A stretch of DNA of 50,200 nucleotides from an uncultured Pedobacter sp. Its GTDB lineage: Bacteria > Bacteroidota > Bacteroidia > Sphingobacteriales > Sphingobacteriaceae. The stretch lies in the NCBI GenBank assembly GCA_938008555.1, contig CALLKE010000055.1, positions 1 to 50,200 of the forward strand. Reading direction: 5' to 3'. The translations under genes and the position numbers were made by a program. The notes beneath the pieces were generated by a model. The model was not told the origin of the DNA. It saw only the letters and a list, made by a program, of their open reading frames with translations, and made no database searches. The stretch's first letter is position 1; each line of letters opens with the position of its first letter. Below are positions 8,442-16,919 of the stretch, in pieces.

Positions 8442-10262
8442 ATGAAAACATACCTCAGATTATTATCTTTCGCAAAACCTATTGAGAAATTTGCAATACC
8501 CTATTTCATCTATACAGTGCTTTCAGTTCTGTTTAATACGCTGAATCTTGCGCTGCTTATTCCACTTTTGAATACCTTATTTAATAAAGATTCGGTTCAT
8601 GTAACAACTTTGGAGGCCCCCAAATGGTATGACGTAATTAAGTACTTCAACTACTATGCAGAGCAGGCTAGTATACACTATGGTATTTATGGTGCTTTAC
8701 AACGCGTGTGTATTATCCTGATGTTATCGGTTCTTTTGAGTAATTTTTTTAAATACTTTTCCCAGAGAGTGATGGAAAATATGCGTATTCATACGCTTCT
8801 AAATTTGCGAAAAGTTGTTTTTAACAATGTGATTGACTTACATTTGGGCTATTTTAATAATGAGCGCAAAGGAAATATTATTTCTAAAATTTCTGCAGAT
8901 GTACAAGTCGTTCAATTTTCTGTGACAGGAACCTTGCAGGTGTTATTTAAAGAGCCTCTGCAACTAGTTGCTTATTTGATTACCTTATTTGCAATCTCTG
9001 TCAAGCTTACGGTGTTTTCTATTGCTGTAATACCACTTTCGGGATTTATCATTGCACGGATTGTTAAACGATTAAAAGAACAAGCCACTTTATCGCAACA
9101 GACCTATGGGGCTATGATTAGCTATTTGGATGAGGCTTTGTCAGGTATTAAGATCATTAAGGCCTTTAATGCCGAGAGTTTTATTAAAGAAAAATTTCAC
9201 TCAGAGAATAAGCGTTATTCTAAAATAACCCAATCGATGGCTAAAAGGCAGCAATTAGCATCACCCGTTTCGGAGTTTTTAGGCGTATTGATGGTTGCAA
9301 TCCTTTTATTATATGGAGGTTCTATGGTGCTTTCCGGGAATTCAGACTTAAGTGCAGCACAATTCATTACGTATATCGCTGTTTTTTCGCAGGTGATGCG
9401 TCCAGCGAAAGCTATTTCAGATTCTTTTAGTGGCATTAATCAAGGTTTAGCAGCAGGTGAGCGCGTATTGGAACTGATTGATACAAAACCAGCTGTTTCG
9501 GATAATAAACATGCTGTTGAACTTCCTGCATTTAATGAGCAGATTCAGCTGAAAAACGTGTCATTCGCTTACACAGATAGAAAAGTACTTAATCATATTA
9601 ATTTGACTATTCCTCGAGGTAAAACGATTGCATTGGTTGGTCCATCGGGAGGGGGTAAGTCAACACTGATGGATTTGCTACCACGATTTATAGAACCTCA
9701 AAGTGGTGAAGTTTTGTTTGATGGAGTTTCTGTTAAAAATGTAACAATGGCATCTCTCAGATCCAAAATGGGTATCGTTAATCAAGAATCCATACTTTTT
9801 AATGATACCATTTTCAATAATATTGCCTTTGGAAAGCCTGATGCTACCGAACAAGAGGTGATCAATGCTGCAAAAATTGCCAATGCACATGCTTTTATTA
9901 TGCATACTGAACAGGCGTACCAAACTAATATTGGGGATCGTGGGGTTAAACTTTCTGGGGGACAAAAACAGCGAATTTGTATTGCAAGGGCAGTATTAGC
10001 CAACCCTCCGATTATGCTTTTGGACGAGGCAACATCGGCCTTGGATACTGAATCTGAAAAGCTGGTACAAGATGCACTCAACAACTTGATGAAAAATAGA
10101 ACCTCCTTGGTGATTGCTCATCGATTGAGTACAATCCAAAATGCAGATAAAATTGTTGTTTTAGAAAATGGTGAAATCGTGGAGGAAGGAACACATCCGG
10201 AGCTGATTTTGAAAGACGGTTTATACAAACGATTGACAGATATGCAAACTTTTAAGGAGTAG
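8442..10262 (+). CDS. MsbA-type ABC exporter, fused permease-ATPase
   Basis: This is a 606-residue half-transporter of the lipid A/multidrug exporter type, expected to work as an inner-membrane homodimer. An N-terminal membrane domain of about six helices (residues 20-320) is followed by an ATPase domain. That domain has Walker A GPSGGGKST near 400, signature LSGGQKQR near 503 and Walker B MLLDEATSALD near 525. The H-loop AHRLST follows. The frame opens at a TTG at 8424, but the ATG at 8442 (MKTYLRLLSFAKP) fits the family and sits a short distance after a promoter box. MsbA flips lipid-linked lipopolysaccharide core; a drug or other lipid substrate is equally possible from sequence alone. Confidence 0.9.
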   Translation: MKTYLRLLSFAKPIEKFAIPYFIYTVLSVLFNTLNLALLIPLLNTLFNKDSVHVTTLEAPKWYDVIKYFNYYAEQASIHYGIYGALQRVCIILMLSVLLSNFFKYFSQRVMENMRIHTLLNLRKVVFNNVIDLHLGYFNNERKGNIISKISADVQVVQFSVTGTLQVLFKEPLQLVAYLITLFAISVKLTVFSIAVIPLSGFIIARIVKRLKEQATLSQQTYGAMISYLDEALSGIKIIKAFNAESFIKEKFHSENKRYSKITQSMAKRQQLASPVSEFLGVLMVAILLLYGGSMVLSGNSDLSAAQFITYIAVFSQVMRPAKAISDSFSGINQGLAAGERVLELIDTKPAVSDNKHAVELPAFNEQIQLKNVSFAYTDRKVLNHINLTIPRGKTIALVGPSGGGKSTLMDLLPRFIEPQSGEVLFDGVSVKNVTMASLRSKMGIVNQESILFNDTIFNNIAFGKPDATEQEVINAAKIANAHAFIMHTEQAYQTNIGDRGVKLSGGQKQRICIARAVLANPPIMLLDEATSALDTESEKLVQDALNNLMKNRTSLVIAHRLSTIQNADKIVVLENGEIVEEGTHPELILKDGLYKRLTDMQTFKE

Positions 10263-10362
10263 GATGTTTGTCGGAAACTTTAGGCATATAAGAGCAGAGT
10301 GACGTCAGTAAAAGATTTACCGTTGTATTTTCGAAATTTAATCGAATAATGAATTTATCTAA

Positions 10363-10370
10363 TAATTTTG
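10363..10370 (+). promoter_or_regulatory. -7 promoter box for the SurA-like gene
   Basis: TAATTTTG is an exact TAnnTTTG match, 88 bases before the ATG at 10459. The resulting leader of roughly 80 bases is the longest predicted for any promoter here. It contains a possible stem (GCAAG at about 10388-10392 with CTTGC further on, flanked by CCT/AGG). No -33 TTTG was found at the usual distance. Confidence 0.45.
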
Positions 10371-10458
10371 CAGCACTCCACAGACCTGCAAGGAAAGTAA
10401 TAAAGTACTTGCGAGTAGGTAGGTCGGACGAACTAGAATTACAAGGATAAAATCCCAA

Positions 10459-11820
10459 ATGAAGAAAACACTTAACATAATAGCAGGGCTGATCTTTACC
10501 ACTTTAGTACTACAAGCACAAACACACACAAAATCATTAGATAAAGTAGCTGCCGTTGTAGGAAGCTCTATTATTCTACAATCAGATATTGAGATGCAGT
10601 ATGCACAGTATAGAGCTCAAGGAAATCCGGAGAACTTAGATATCAAATGTTATTTCTTACAACAATTATTAGCTCAAAAACTACTTTCACAACAAGCAGC
10701 GATTGATTCCATCACAGTTTCTGAAGGCCAGGTAGATGATGAAGTTAATCGCCGTATGCGTGTGATGACACAACGAGCCGGAGGGCAAGATCGTCTGGAG
10801 CAATTTCTAAATAGGTCGATATTACAATACAAAGAAGAAATACGCCCCGATCTCAAAGAGCAATTGATAGCTAATAAAATGCAAGGCAAAATTACTGAGA
10901 ATGTAAATGTAACTCCACTTGATGTGCGTAGGTATTTTGATGCGATTCCTAAGGACAGTTTGCCTTCTTACGGTACCGAGGTGGAGATAGGGGAATTAGT
11001 AACTTATCCTAGACCAACTAGACTGGAAAAAGAAATTTTTCAAGATAAGTTAGAAGCATTGAGACTAAGAATCAAAGCAGGTGAGGATTTTGGAACACTG
11101 GCACGTATTTATTCTCAGGATACAGGCTCAGCGCGTGAAGGTGGCGAACTCGGTTTTGCAGACAGAGGAGCCTATGTAAAAGAATTTGCAGCAATGGCAT
11201 TTAAATTGAAGGTAGGGGAGTTGTCACCTGTTTTCGAAACCCAATTTGGATTCCATGTACTCCAGGTTATCGAGAGACGTGGAGAGCAAGTAAATGTGAG
11301 ACATATTCTCATTAAAATTGAACCTACTCCAGCGAGCCTTGCTAGAATCAAAATGCATATTGATAGTATCTATAAATTAGTAATACACAAGAAAATGGAT
11401 TTTGGCAAAGCTGTATTCACCTACTCCGACGATAATGAAACTAAGTACAATGGAGGAATGATGCTTAATGCAGAAAATGTTCGAAATCGTACAACCTATA
11501 TCCCTACTGATAAATTAGATCCTCATCTATTTTTGGTAGTAGATACGATGAAGGTAGGTTCTTATTCTAAACCTATTCTTTTTACTTCAGCTGATGGAAA
11601 ACAAGGCTATCGATTTTTATATTTGAAATCCAAGACTCATCCACACAAAGCTAATTTGGATCAAGACTTTCCAAAAATAAAAGAAATTGCTTTGGAGGAT
11701 AAAATAAGCCGAACAGTAAGTGAGTGGTTTGAAAAGCGGAGAAAGTTTACCTATGTTAAGATAGATGCCGAATATCAGGATTGTTCTAAACTAAAAGGTT
11801 GGACGAACACACAGAATTGA
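10459..11820 (+). CDS. SurA-like periplasmic peptidyl-prolyl isomerase
   Basis: This is a 453-residue exported protein with signal peptide MKKTLNIIAGLIFTTLVLQA. A SurA-like N-terminal helical chaperone domain (DKVAAVVGSSIILQSDIEMQ) is followed by two parvulin-type rotamase modules. The first, around 170-275, contains IYSQDTGSAREGGELGF and FGFHVLQVIER. The second starts at VNVRHILIKI and is more divergent (FTYSDDNETKYNGGMM). Proteins of this kind help outer-membrane proteins cross and fold in the periplasm. The gene is 24 bases ahead of the MoxR gene, so the two are probably co-transcribed. The second module may be structural rather than active. Confidence 0.9.
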   Translation: MKKTLNIIAGLIFTTLVLQAQTHTKSLDKVAAVVGSSIILQSDIEMQYAQYRAQGNPENLDIKCYFLQQLLAQKLLSQQAAIDSITVSEGQVDDEVNRRMRVMTQRAGGQDRLEQFLNRSILQYKEEIRPDLKEQLIANKMQGKITENVNVTPLDVRRYFDAIPKDSLPSYGTEVEIGELVTYPRPTRLEKEIFQDKLEALRLRIKAGEDFGTLARIYSQDTGSAREGGELGFADRGAYVKEFAAMAFKLKVGELSPVFETQFGFHVLQVIERRGEQVNVRHILIKIEPTPASLARIKMHIDSIYKLVIHKKMDFGKAVFTYSDDNETKYNGGMMLNAENVRNRTTYIPTDKLDPHLFLVVDTMKVGSYSKPILFTSADGKQGYRFLYLKSKTHPHKANLDQDFPKIKEIALEDKISRTVSEWFEKRRKFTYVKIDAEYQDCSKLKGWTNTQN

Positions 11821-11844
11821 CAACTAACTACTAAAAGAAAACCT

Positions 11845-12813
11845 ATGAAAACCCAATACAGTTCAGAAGTGGAGGCTGTAGATGCCTTGAAATTATCCTA
11901 TGAAGAAATCAAAAAGGAAATAGGTCAAGTCATTGTTGGGCAAGATGAGGTAGTTAAGGCCGTATTGATCTCTATTTTTAGCAATGGGCATTGTTTGCTA
12001 GTTGGTGTGCCGGGTTTAGCTAAAACCTTGTTGGTGCAAACTGTTGCTCAAGTATTGGATCTTAGTTTTAATCGTATTCAATTCACGCCTGATCTGATGC
12101 CATCTGATATTGTGGGTTCAGAAATTTTGGGTGAAGATCGGACGTTCAAATTTATTAAGGGGCCCGTATTTTCAAATATCATTCTTGCTGATGAAATTAA
12201 TCGTACTCCTCCAAAAACACAGGCAGCCTTGCTTGAGGCCATGCAAGAGAAAGTAGTTACGGTTGGAGGTCAAACTCATTTCTTACCTAAACCATTCTTT
12301 GTATTGGCTACTCAAAATCCAATTGAACAAGAAGGAACCTATCCATTACCCGAAGCCCAATTAGATCGATTTATGTTCAATATTTTATTGAACTATCCAT
12401 CTTTTGAAGAGGAGCTTCAGGTTGTAAAAAATACAACAGGGAATTACAAATTAGAGCTGAAAAAAGTCTTGAGCTCACAACAGATAGGTTATTTCCAGCA
12501 ATTGGTTAGAGATATTCCAGTTACGGATCGTGTATTGGAATATGCTGTAGGCTTGGCTGCTAAAACACGTCCGAATACACCAAAGGCTACTCCTGAAGTG
12601 AACAAATTTTTAAGTTGGGGAGCAGGACCACGTGCTTCACAATACCTAATATTAGGGGCTAAATGTCATGCAGCAATATCAGGCAAATATTCACCTGATA
12701 TTGAAGATGTGCAAGTTGTAGCCGAAGGCATTTTAAGACATCGTATTGTGCGTAACTATAAAGCCGAAGCAGAGGGTGTTAGTACTGAACAACTGATTAG
12801 TGATCTGTTTTAA
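11845..12813 (+). CDS. MoxR-family AAA+ ATPase
   Basis: This is a 322-residue cytosolic AAA+ ATPase. Walker A is GVPGLAKT at 54-61, Walker B is ILADEINRTPPKTQ around 114, and sensor 1 is ATQNPIEQEGTYPLPEAQLD. This set is diagnostic of MoxR proteins. They act as chaperones for maturation of metal- or VWA-domain partners and often sit beside DUF58 and VWA genes, but those partners are absent here. Instead the gene follows the SurA-like gene by 24 bases. The next gene is convergent 35 bases away, so this unit ends here. Confidence 0.93.
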   Translation: MKTQYSSEVEAVDALKLSYEEIKKEIGQVIVGQDEVVKAVLISIFSNGHCLLVGVPGLAKTLLVQTVAQVLDLSFNRIQFTPDLMPSDIVGSEILGEDRTFKFIKGPVFSNIILADEINRTPPKTQAALLEAMQEKVVTVGGQTHFLPKPFFVLATQNPIEQEGTYPLPEAQLDRFMFNILLNYPSFEEELQVVKNTTGNYKLELKKVLSSQQIGYFQQLVRDIPVTDRVLEYAVGLAAKTRPNTPKATPEVNKFLSWGAGPRASQYLILGAKCHAAISGKYSPDIEDVQVVAEGILRHRIVRNYKAEAEGVSTEQLISDLF

Positions 12814-12848
12814 GAAAGCTAGTATTTTCCTCTTTAGTCTTTTGGCGT

Positions 12849-13316
12849 CTAGTCTAAGGCTGAAAATTCGTTAGAGTATTGACCTCGTTCTACAAGATTG
12901 TCAAAGCTGATTTTGCCAGGTCCGTAGATAAACAAAGTGAATAGCATGGTTAGGTAAAATAACGGTATTTCAAATCCATTATTTCCTGCCTGAAACCCGT
13001 GGCCAAAATGTGCTGTCGTCATGATGGCAACAATCATAACGATCATCAAGGGTACCGTGATAAAACGAGTTGCTAAACCCAACAGCAACAAGATAGCCCC
13101 AAATGTTTCTATACTTGCTACTAGATAAACACTGAAGTGTGGCGCAGGTATTCCAGCTTTAACAAATAGATTTATCATGGGCTCGATATGATGCCATTTC
13201 ATCATAGCAGGGCCATAAAAACCGTATGCCAAAACGCATCGCATCATCAATAGAGGAATATTTTTGGCACTTTCAATGGTTTTTACAAATGAATAATAAT
13301 GATCTTTAGGTTCCAT
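12849..13316 (-). CDS. DoxX-family membrane protein
   Basis: This is a 155-residue protein with about four hydrophobic helices and the DoxX signatures RCVLAYGFYGPAMMKW and GFQAGNNGFEIPLFYL. DoxX proteins are small inner-membrane proteins linked to redox or thiosulfate metabolism in some species, but most members have no known activity. It is a tandem paralogue of the next gene upstream (13446-13946), with long near-identical stretches such as TRFITVPLMI. Unlike its neighbour it has almost no cysteine. It lies 129 bases downstream of that gene on the same strand and converges with the MoxR gene. Confidence 0.85.
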   Translation of the reverse strand: MEPKDHYYSFVKTIESAKNIPLLMMRCVLAYGFYGPAMMKWHHIEPMINLFVKAGIPAPHFSVYLVASIETFGAILLLLGLATRFITVPLMIVMIVAIMTTAHFGHGFQAGNNGFEIPLFYLTMLFTLFIYGPGKISFDNLVERGQYSNEFSALD

Positions 13317-13445
13317 AAGGTTTTTAGTTAAAAGACTATTATGTACATTTTGTATATCTCTAACACTGCGTTAAAATGCTATGAGAGATAAGAAGGTATA
13401 TGTACCATTATTTGAAAAGGAAATTTTACAAAACATGAAGAGAAG

Positions 13446-13946
13446 CTAAATAGCTTTTGGCTGCTCATATTTTGTATCCTCCCCAGAGCAGCCACACTCG
13501 CAGCGACCACAACATTTTCTTTTAATAAGGTGATCGATGCCAATCTTTCCTGAGCCATGAGCAAATAGTGCAAAAAGCATAAGCAAATAATACAATGGGA
13601 TCTCAAATCCATTATTTCCTGCATGGAAACCGTTGGCCCAATGCACAGTTGTGATAGCAACAATCATAATAATCATCAATGGTACTGTAATAAAACGTGT
13701 CCATAATCCCAATACCAGTAATATCACCCCAAGTGCCTCGATAGACGCTACTAGATAAGCATTAAAATGTGACATCGGAATTCCAATACTTGCAAACATG
13801 TCTGCTACACCTTCAATGTTGGACCATTTCATTGTAGCGGTGCCATAGAAACCATATGCTAAAACAAGTCTCATTAGGAGTAAGGAGATACCCTTTGTGT
13901 GTTTAATGGCTCTAATACATGAACAATAGTAATTTTTACATTTCAT
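13446..13946 (-). CDS. DoxX-family membrane protein with cysteine-rich ends
   Basis: This is a 166-residue paralogue of the downstream DoxX gene, sharing LVLAYGFYGTATMKW, ARFITVPLMI-like and AGNNGFEIPLYYL motifs and four predicted membrane helices. It differs at its ends: the N-terminus MKCKNYYCSC has three Cys and the tail RKCCGRCECGCSG has five. With four membrane segments both ends should face the same side, so the eight Cys could form a joint metal or redox site. That is inference; ordinary DoxX proteins lack it. The gene has a good -7 box 29 bases upstream. The paralogues probably arose by duplication, followed by gain or loss of the cysteine tails. Confidence 0.85.
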   Translation of the reverse strand: MKCKNYYCSCIRAIKHTKGISLLLMRLVLAYGFYGTATMKWSNIEGVADMFASIGIPMSHFNAYLVASIEALGVILLVLGLWTRFITVPLMIIMIVAITTVHWANGFHAGNNGFEIPLYYLLMLFALFAHGSGKIGIDHLIKRKCCGRCECGCSGEDTKYEQPKAI

Positions 13947-13975
13947 GATATTAATTTTAGGTTATTTTATTTAAT

Positions 13976-13983
13976 CAAATATA
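13976..13983 (-). promoter_or_regulatory. -7 promoter box for the Cys-rich DoxX gene
   Basis: On the minus strand 13983-13976 reads TATATTTG, an exact TAnnTTTG match, 29 bases ahead of the ATG at 13946. A TTTG lies further upstream (14013-14010) but the 26-base spacing is longer than usual. Confidence 0.5.
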
Positions 13984-14056
13984 AATAATTTATCAAGATT
14001 ATGTTGTATCAAATTGGTAGTCAACGTGGTGAAACTTTTCGAGTTATTGAAATCTG

Positions 14057-14064
14057 TATATTTG
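14057..14064 (+). promoter_or_regulatory. -7 promoter box for queE
   Basis: TATATTTG is an exact TAnnTTTG match that ends 17 bases before the ATG at 14082. This predicts a leader of about ten bases. No convincing -33 TTTG is at the right distance. Confidence 0.5.
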
Positions 14065-14081
14065 CAATTTCAAATTAATCA

Positions 14082-14705
14082 ATGACACACGACATCCCAA
14101 CAAATGGCCAGCTATTACCTTTAATGGAGCAATTTTATACGATTCAGGGTGAAGGGTATCATGCTGGTAAGGCTGCATATTTTATTCGCTTAGGGGGATG
14201 TGACGTAGGATGTCATTGGTGTGATGTCAAAGAAAGCTGGGATGCTGCACTTCATCCACTTACAATGGCAGATGAGATTGTGAAAAATGCCGAAAAGCAT
14301 CCGGGTAAAGCAGTGGTTGTAACAGGAGGGGAACCCTTAATTTATAACCTGGACTATTTAACATCTGAATTGCAACAACGGGGCATCCAAACTTTTATCG
14401 AAACCTCTGGGGCTTATTCTCTATCGGGCTCATGGGATTGGATTTGCTTATCTCCCAAAAAATTTAAGGCCCCGATGCCAGAAATTAGTAAACGGGCTGG
14501 TGAGTTAAAGGTGATTGTTTTTAATAAAAGTGATTTCCTTTGGGCAGAAGAACATGCCAAATTAGTTTCAAAGGAATGCAAACTTTATTTGCAACCAGAA
14601 TGGTCAAAAGCCTCCGTCATAACACCTTTGATTATCGAGTATGTGAAACAAAATCCGAAATGGGAGATCTCTTTACAGATTCATAAATTTTTGAATATAC
14701 CTTGA
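14082..14705 (+). CDS. queE: 7-carboxy-7-deazaguanine synthase (radical SAM)
   Basis: QueE converts 6-carboxy-tetrahydropterin to 7-carboxy-7-deazaguanine in the queuosine precursor pathway, using a radical SAM [4Fe-4S] cluster. The 207-residue protein has the cluster ligands C40, C44 and C47 in the CX3CX2C spacing typical of QueE, within GGCDVGCHWCD. It is preceded by the family motif EQFYTIQGEGYHAGK and followed by VVTGGEPL. The other queuosine genes (queC, queD) are not in the window. It stands alone on the plus strand, divergent from the DoxX pair, with a hairpin after the stop codon. Confidence 0.93.
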   Translation: MTHDIPTNGQLLPLMEQFYTIQGEGYHAGKAAYFIRLGGCDVGCHWCDVKESWDAALHPLTMADEIVKNAEKHPGKAVVVTGGEPLIYNLDYLTSELQQRGIQTFIETSGAYSLSGSWDWICLSPKKFKAPMPEISKRAGELKVIVFNKSDFLWAEEHAKLVSKECKLYLQPEWSKASVITPLIIEYVKQNPKWEISLQIHKFLNIP

Positions 14706-14717
14706 TTTTTAGTGTGT

Positions 14718-14749
14718 GAGCACAAATCTATTTTTTTGATAGAGTGCTC
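14718..14749 (+). terminator. hairpin between queE and serC
   Basis: GAGCAC at 14718-14723 pairs with GTGCTC at 14744-14749. TCTAT at 14727-14731 pairs with ATAGA at 14739-14743, leaving an AAA bulge and a T-rich loop. No T-run follows the stem, so it may be a weak terminator or an untranslated-region structure. Confidence 0.4.
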
Positions 14750-14767
14750 GTTACTACATAATTCTAT

Positions 14768-14775
14768 TATTTTTG
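14768..14775 (+). promoter_or_regulatory. -7 promoter box for serC
   Basis: TATTTTTG matches TAnnTTTG exactly and ends 18 bases before the ATG at 14794, giving a short predicted leader for the serC-serA-DUF1015 unit. Confidence 0.5.
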
Positions 14776-14793
14776 GAAACAAATTTTATAATT

Positions 14794-15888
14794 ATGACAC
14801 ATAATTTTGGTGCGGGCCCTTGTATTCTGCCTCAAGAAGTTTTGAAGCAAGCATCTCAGGCAATAATCGAATTTAATGGCACTGGATTATCCATATTGGA
14901 GATATCACATCGTACTCCCGAATTTGAAGCTGTTGTTGATGAAACAATTAGTTTGGTAAAAGAGCTGATGAATGTTCCTGAAGGGTATTCGGTTGTGTTA
15001 ATGCAAGGTGGTGCTAGTTTACAATTTGCCATGGTTCCGATGAATTTATTGGATGATGGTCAGAGCGCAGCCTATTTAGAAACGGGTGTTTGGGCAAATA
15101 AGGCTATTAAAGAAGCCAAGGTATTTGCTGATGTGAAAATTGTAGCATCCTCAAAAGATCAGAACTATAGTTTTATTCCCAAGAAATATGCCATTCCAGA
15201 GGATGCGGCGTATTTTCATTGTACATCTAATAATACCATTTACGGAACCGAGATGTATAGCTTTCCAAAATCTCCTGTTCCCATTGTTTGTGACATGTCT
15301 TCTGATATTTTGAGTAGAAGAGTGAATGTGGCTGATTTTGGTTTGATTTATGCAGGGGCTCAAAAAAACATGGGACCAGCTGGTCTTACAGTAGCCATTG
15401 TTAAAAATGACTTGTTAGGTAAAATCAAACGTCGATTACCATCGATGCTCGATTACAGGGTACATATAGAAGGTGGATCTATGTATAATACCCCGCCTGT
15501 ATTTGCTATTTATGCATCTATGTTGAATTTATCTTGGCTAAAATCAAAAGGTGGGATAGATGCAATTGAACAAGAGAATATTGCTAAATCAGAAGCATTG
15601 TATCGTGAAATTGATCGAAACTCATTGTTCAAAGGTACCTGTGTTGTTGAGGATCGTTCAAGAATGAATGTATGTTTCGTGATGGAAAATCCTGAATTGG
15701 AAAAAGAATTCTTAAAATTCGCTGAAGACAGAGGAATTGTTGGTATTAAAGGCCATCGTAGTGTAGGGGGATTCCGAGCGTCTTTGTATAATGCACTCCC
15801 TATCACAAGTGTACATTTTCTAGTAGATACGATGCAGGACTTTGAGCAAAAGCACAGTGTAGACTTTATGAAATCAAATAATCTCTGA
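14794..15888 (+). CDS. serC: phosphoserine aminotransferase
   Basis: SerC is a PLP enzyme that makes 3-phosphoserine from 3-phosphohydroxypyruvate and glutamate, the second step of serine synthesis. The 364-residue product begins MTHNFGAGPCILPQ at the ATG at 14794; a TTG frame opening at 14773 is rejected because it would add unrelated residues. The PLP-binding lysine is K191 in YAGAQKNMGPAG. Other family motifs are LEISHRTPEF and VGGFRASLYNALP near the end. serA follows 8 bases later, so the first two steps of the pathway are co-transcribed. Confidence 0.96.
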   Translation: MTHNFGAGPCILPQEVLKQASQAIIEFNGTGLSILEISHRTPEFEAVVDETISLVKELMNVPEGYSVVLMQGGASLQFAMVPMNLLDDGQSAAYLETGVWANKAIKEAKVFADVKIVASSKDQNYSFIPKKYAIPEDAAYFHCTSNNTIYGTEMYSFPKSPVPIVCDMSSDILSRRVNVADFGLIYAGAQKNMGPAGLTVAIVKNDLLGKIKRRLPSMLDYRVHIEGGSMYNTPPVFAIYASMLNLSWLKSKGGIDAIEQENIAKSEALYREIDRNSLFKGTCVVEDRSRMNVCFVMENPELEKEFLKFAEDRGIVGIKGHRSVGGFRASLYNALPITSVHFLVDTMQDFEQKHSVDFMKSNNL

Positions 15889-15896
15889 TAAAAGAT

Positions 15897-16847
15897 ATGA
15901 TCAAAATATTAGCTAATGACGGTATAGATCCAGTAGGTAAAGCATTGCTAGAGAAAGCAGGGTTTGTTGTAGATAATAATCCGATCTCACAAGAAAATTT
16001 GGCTGAGGCTCTTCAAGGATATGATGCCATTACAGTCCGAAGCACAACAAAAATTCGGAAAGAGTTGATTGATGCTTGTCCCAATATTAAACTAATTGGG
16101 CGTGGTGGAGTTGGTATGGATAATATTGATGTGGATTATGCAAAAAGTAAAGGTGTCACAGTTGTGAATACACCCGCTTCCTCTTCGCTTTCTGTCGCTG
16201 AATTGGTTTTTGCTCACTTATTTGCAGGAGTTCGATTCTTATATGATTCGAATCGTAAAATGCCTGTGGATGGTGCCACAAAATTCAATGATCTTAAAAA
16301 AAATTATGCTAAAGGAATTGAGTTAAGAGGTAAGAAAATAGGAATTATAGGCTTTGGTCGGATTGGTCGTGAAACAGCAAAATTAGCCTTGGGTTTGGGG
16401 ATGGAAGTTTTAGCTTTTGATCTTTATAAAGTTCCAGATGAATTGGAACTGCAATTAGCAGGCAATGTCCAAGTGAAAATTCCTTTGAAAAATGTAAACA
16501 TGGATCAGCTGATTAGTCAATCAGACTTTATTAGCTTACATGTTCCTTTTTTAGAAAAACCTGTGCTAGGTGAGACAGAATTTAGAGGGATGAAAATGGG
16601 AGTGGGTATTGTTAACTGTTCTCGTGGAGGTACTGTGGATGAAAAAGCATTATTGGACGCACTAAATTCAGGAAAAGTGTCTTTCGCGGGATTGGATGTT
16701 TTTGAAAATGAACCAACACCTCGTCAGGATATTCTGACACATCCTCGGGTTTCTCTGACACCTCATATTGGAGCATCAACCAATGAAGCGCAAGAACGTG
16801 TAGGTGTAGAGCTTGCTAATCTGATTATTCACTTTTTTAGAAAGTAA
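15897..16847 (+). CDS. serA: D-3-phosphoglycerate dehydrogenase, short form
   Basis: SerA oxidises 3-phosphoglycerate to 3-phosphohydroxypyruvate with NAD, the first step of serine synthesis. The 316-residue product contains the dinucleotide-binding motif IGIIGFGRIGRETA, the substrate motif GRGGVGMDNID and the NCSRGGTVDE segment. The catalytic His is in LTPHIGASTNEAQERVG. It ends soon after the catalytic domain: the ACT regulatory domain of long SerA forms is absent, so serine feedback through that domain is not expected. It lies directly after serC (8-base gap) and 72 bases before the DUF1015 gene. Confidence 0.95.
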   Translation: MIKILANDGIDPVGKALLEKAGFVVDNNPISQENLAEALQGYDAITVRSTTKIRKELIDACPNIKLIGRGGVGMDNIDVDYAKSKGVTVVNTPASSSLSVAELVFAHLFAGVRFLYDSNRKMPVDGATKFNDLKKNYAKGIELRGKKIGIIGFGRIGRETAKLALGLGMEVLAFDLYKVPDELELQLAGNVQVKIPLKNVNMDQLISQSDFISLHVPFLEKPVLGETEFRGMKMGVGIVNCSRGGTVDEKALLDALNSGKVSFAGLDVFENEPTPRQDILTHPRVSLTPHIGASTNEAQERVGVELANLIIHFFRK

Positions 16848-16919
16848 TAAGTCCTCACTTTGCCCTCTTCCTGTACCTGGGAGAGGGCTTCATATTCCAC
16901 TGTTTCCATAATCGAATGT

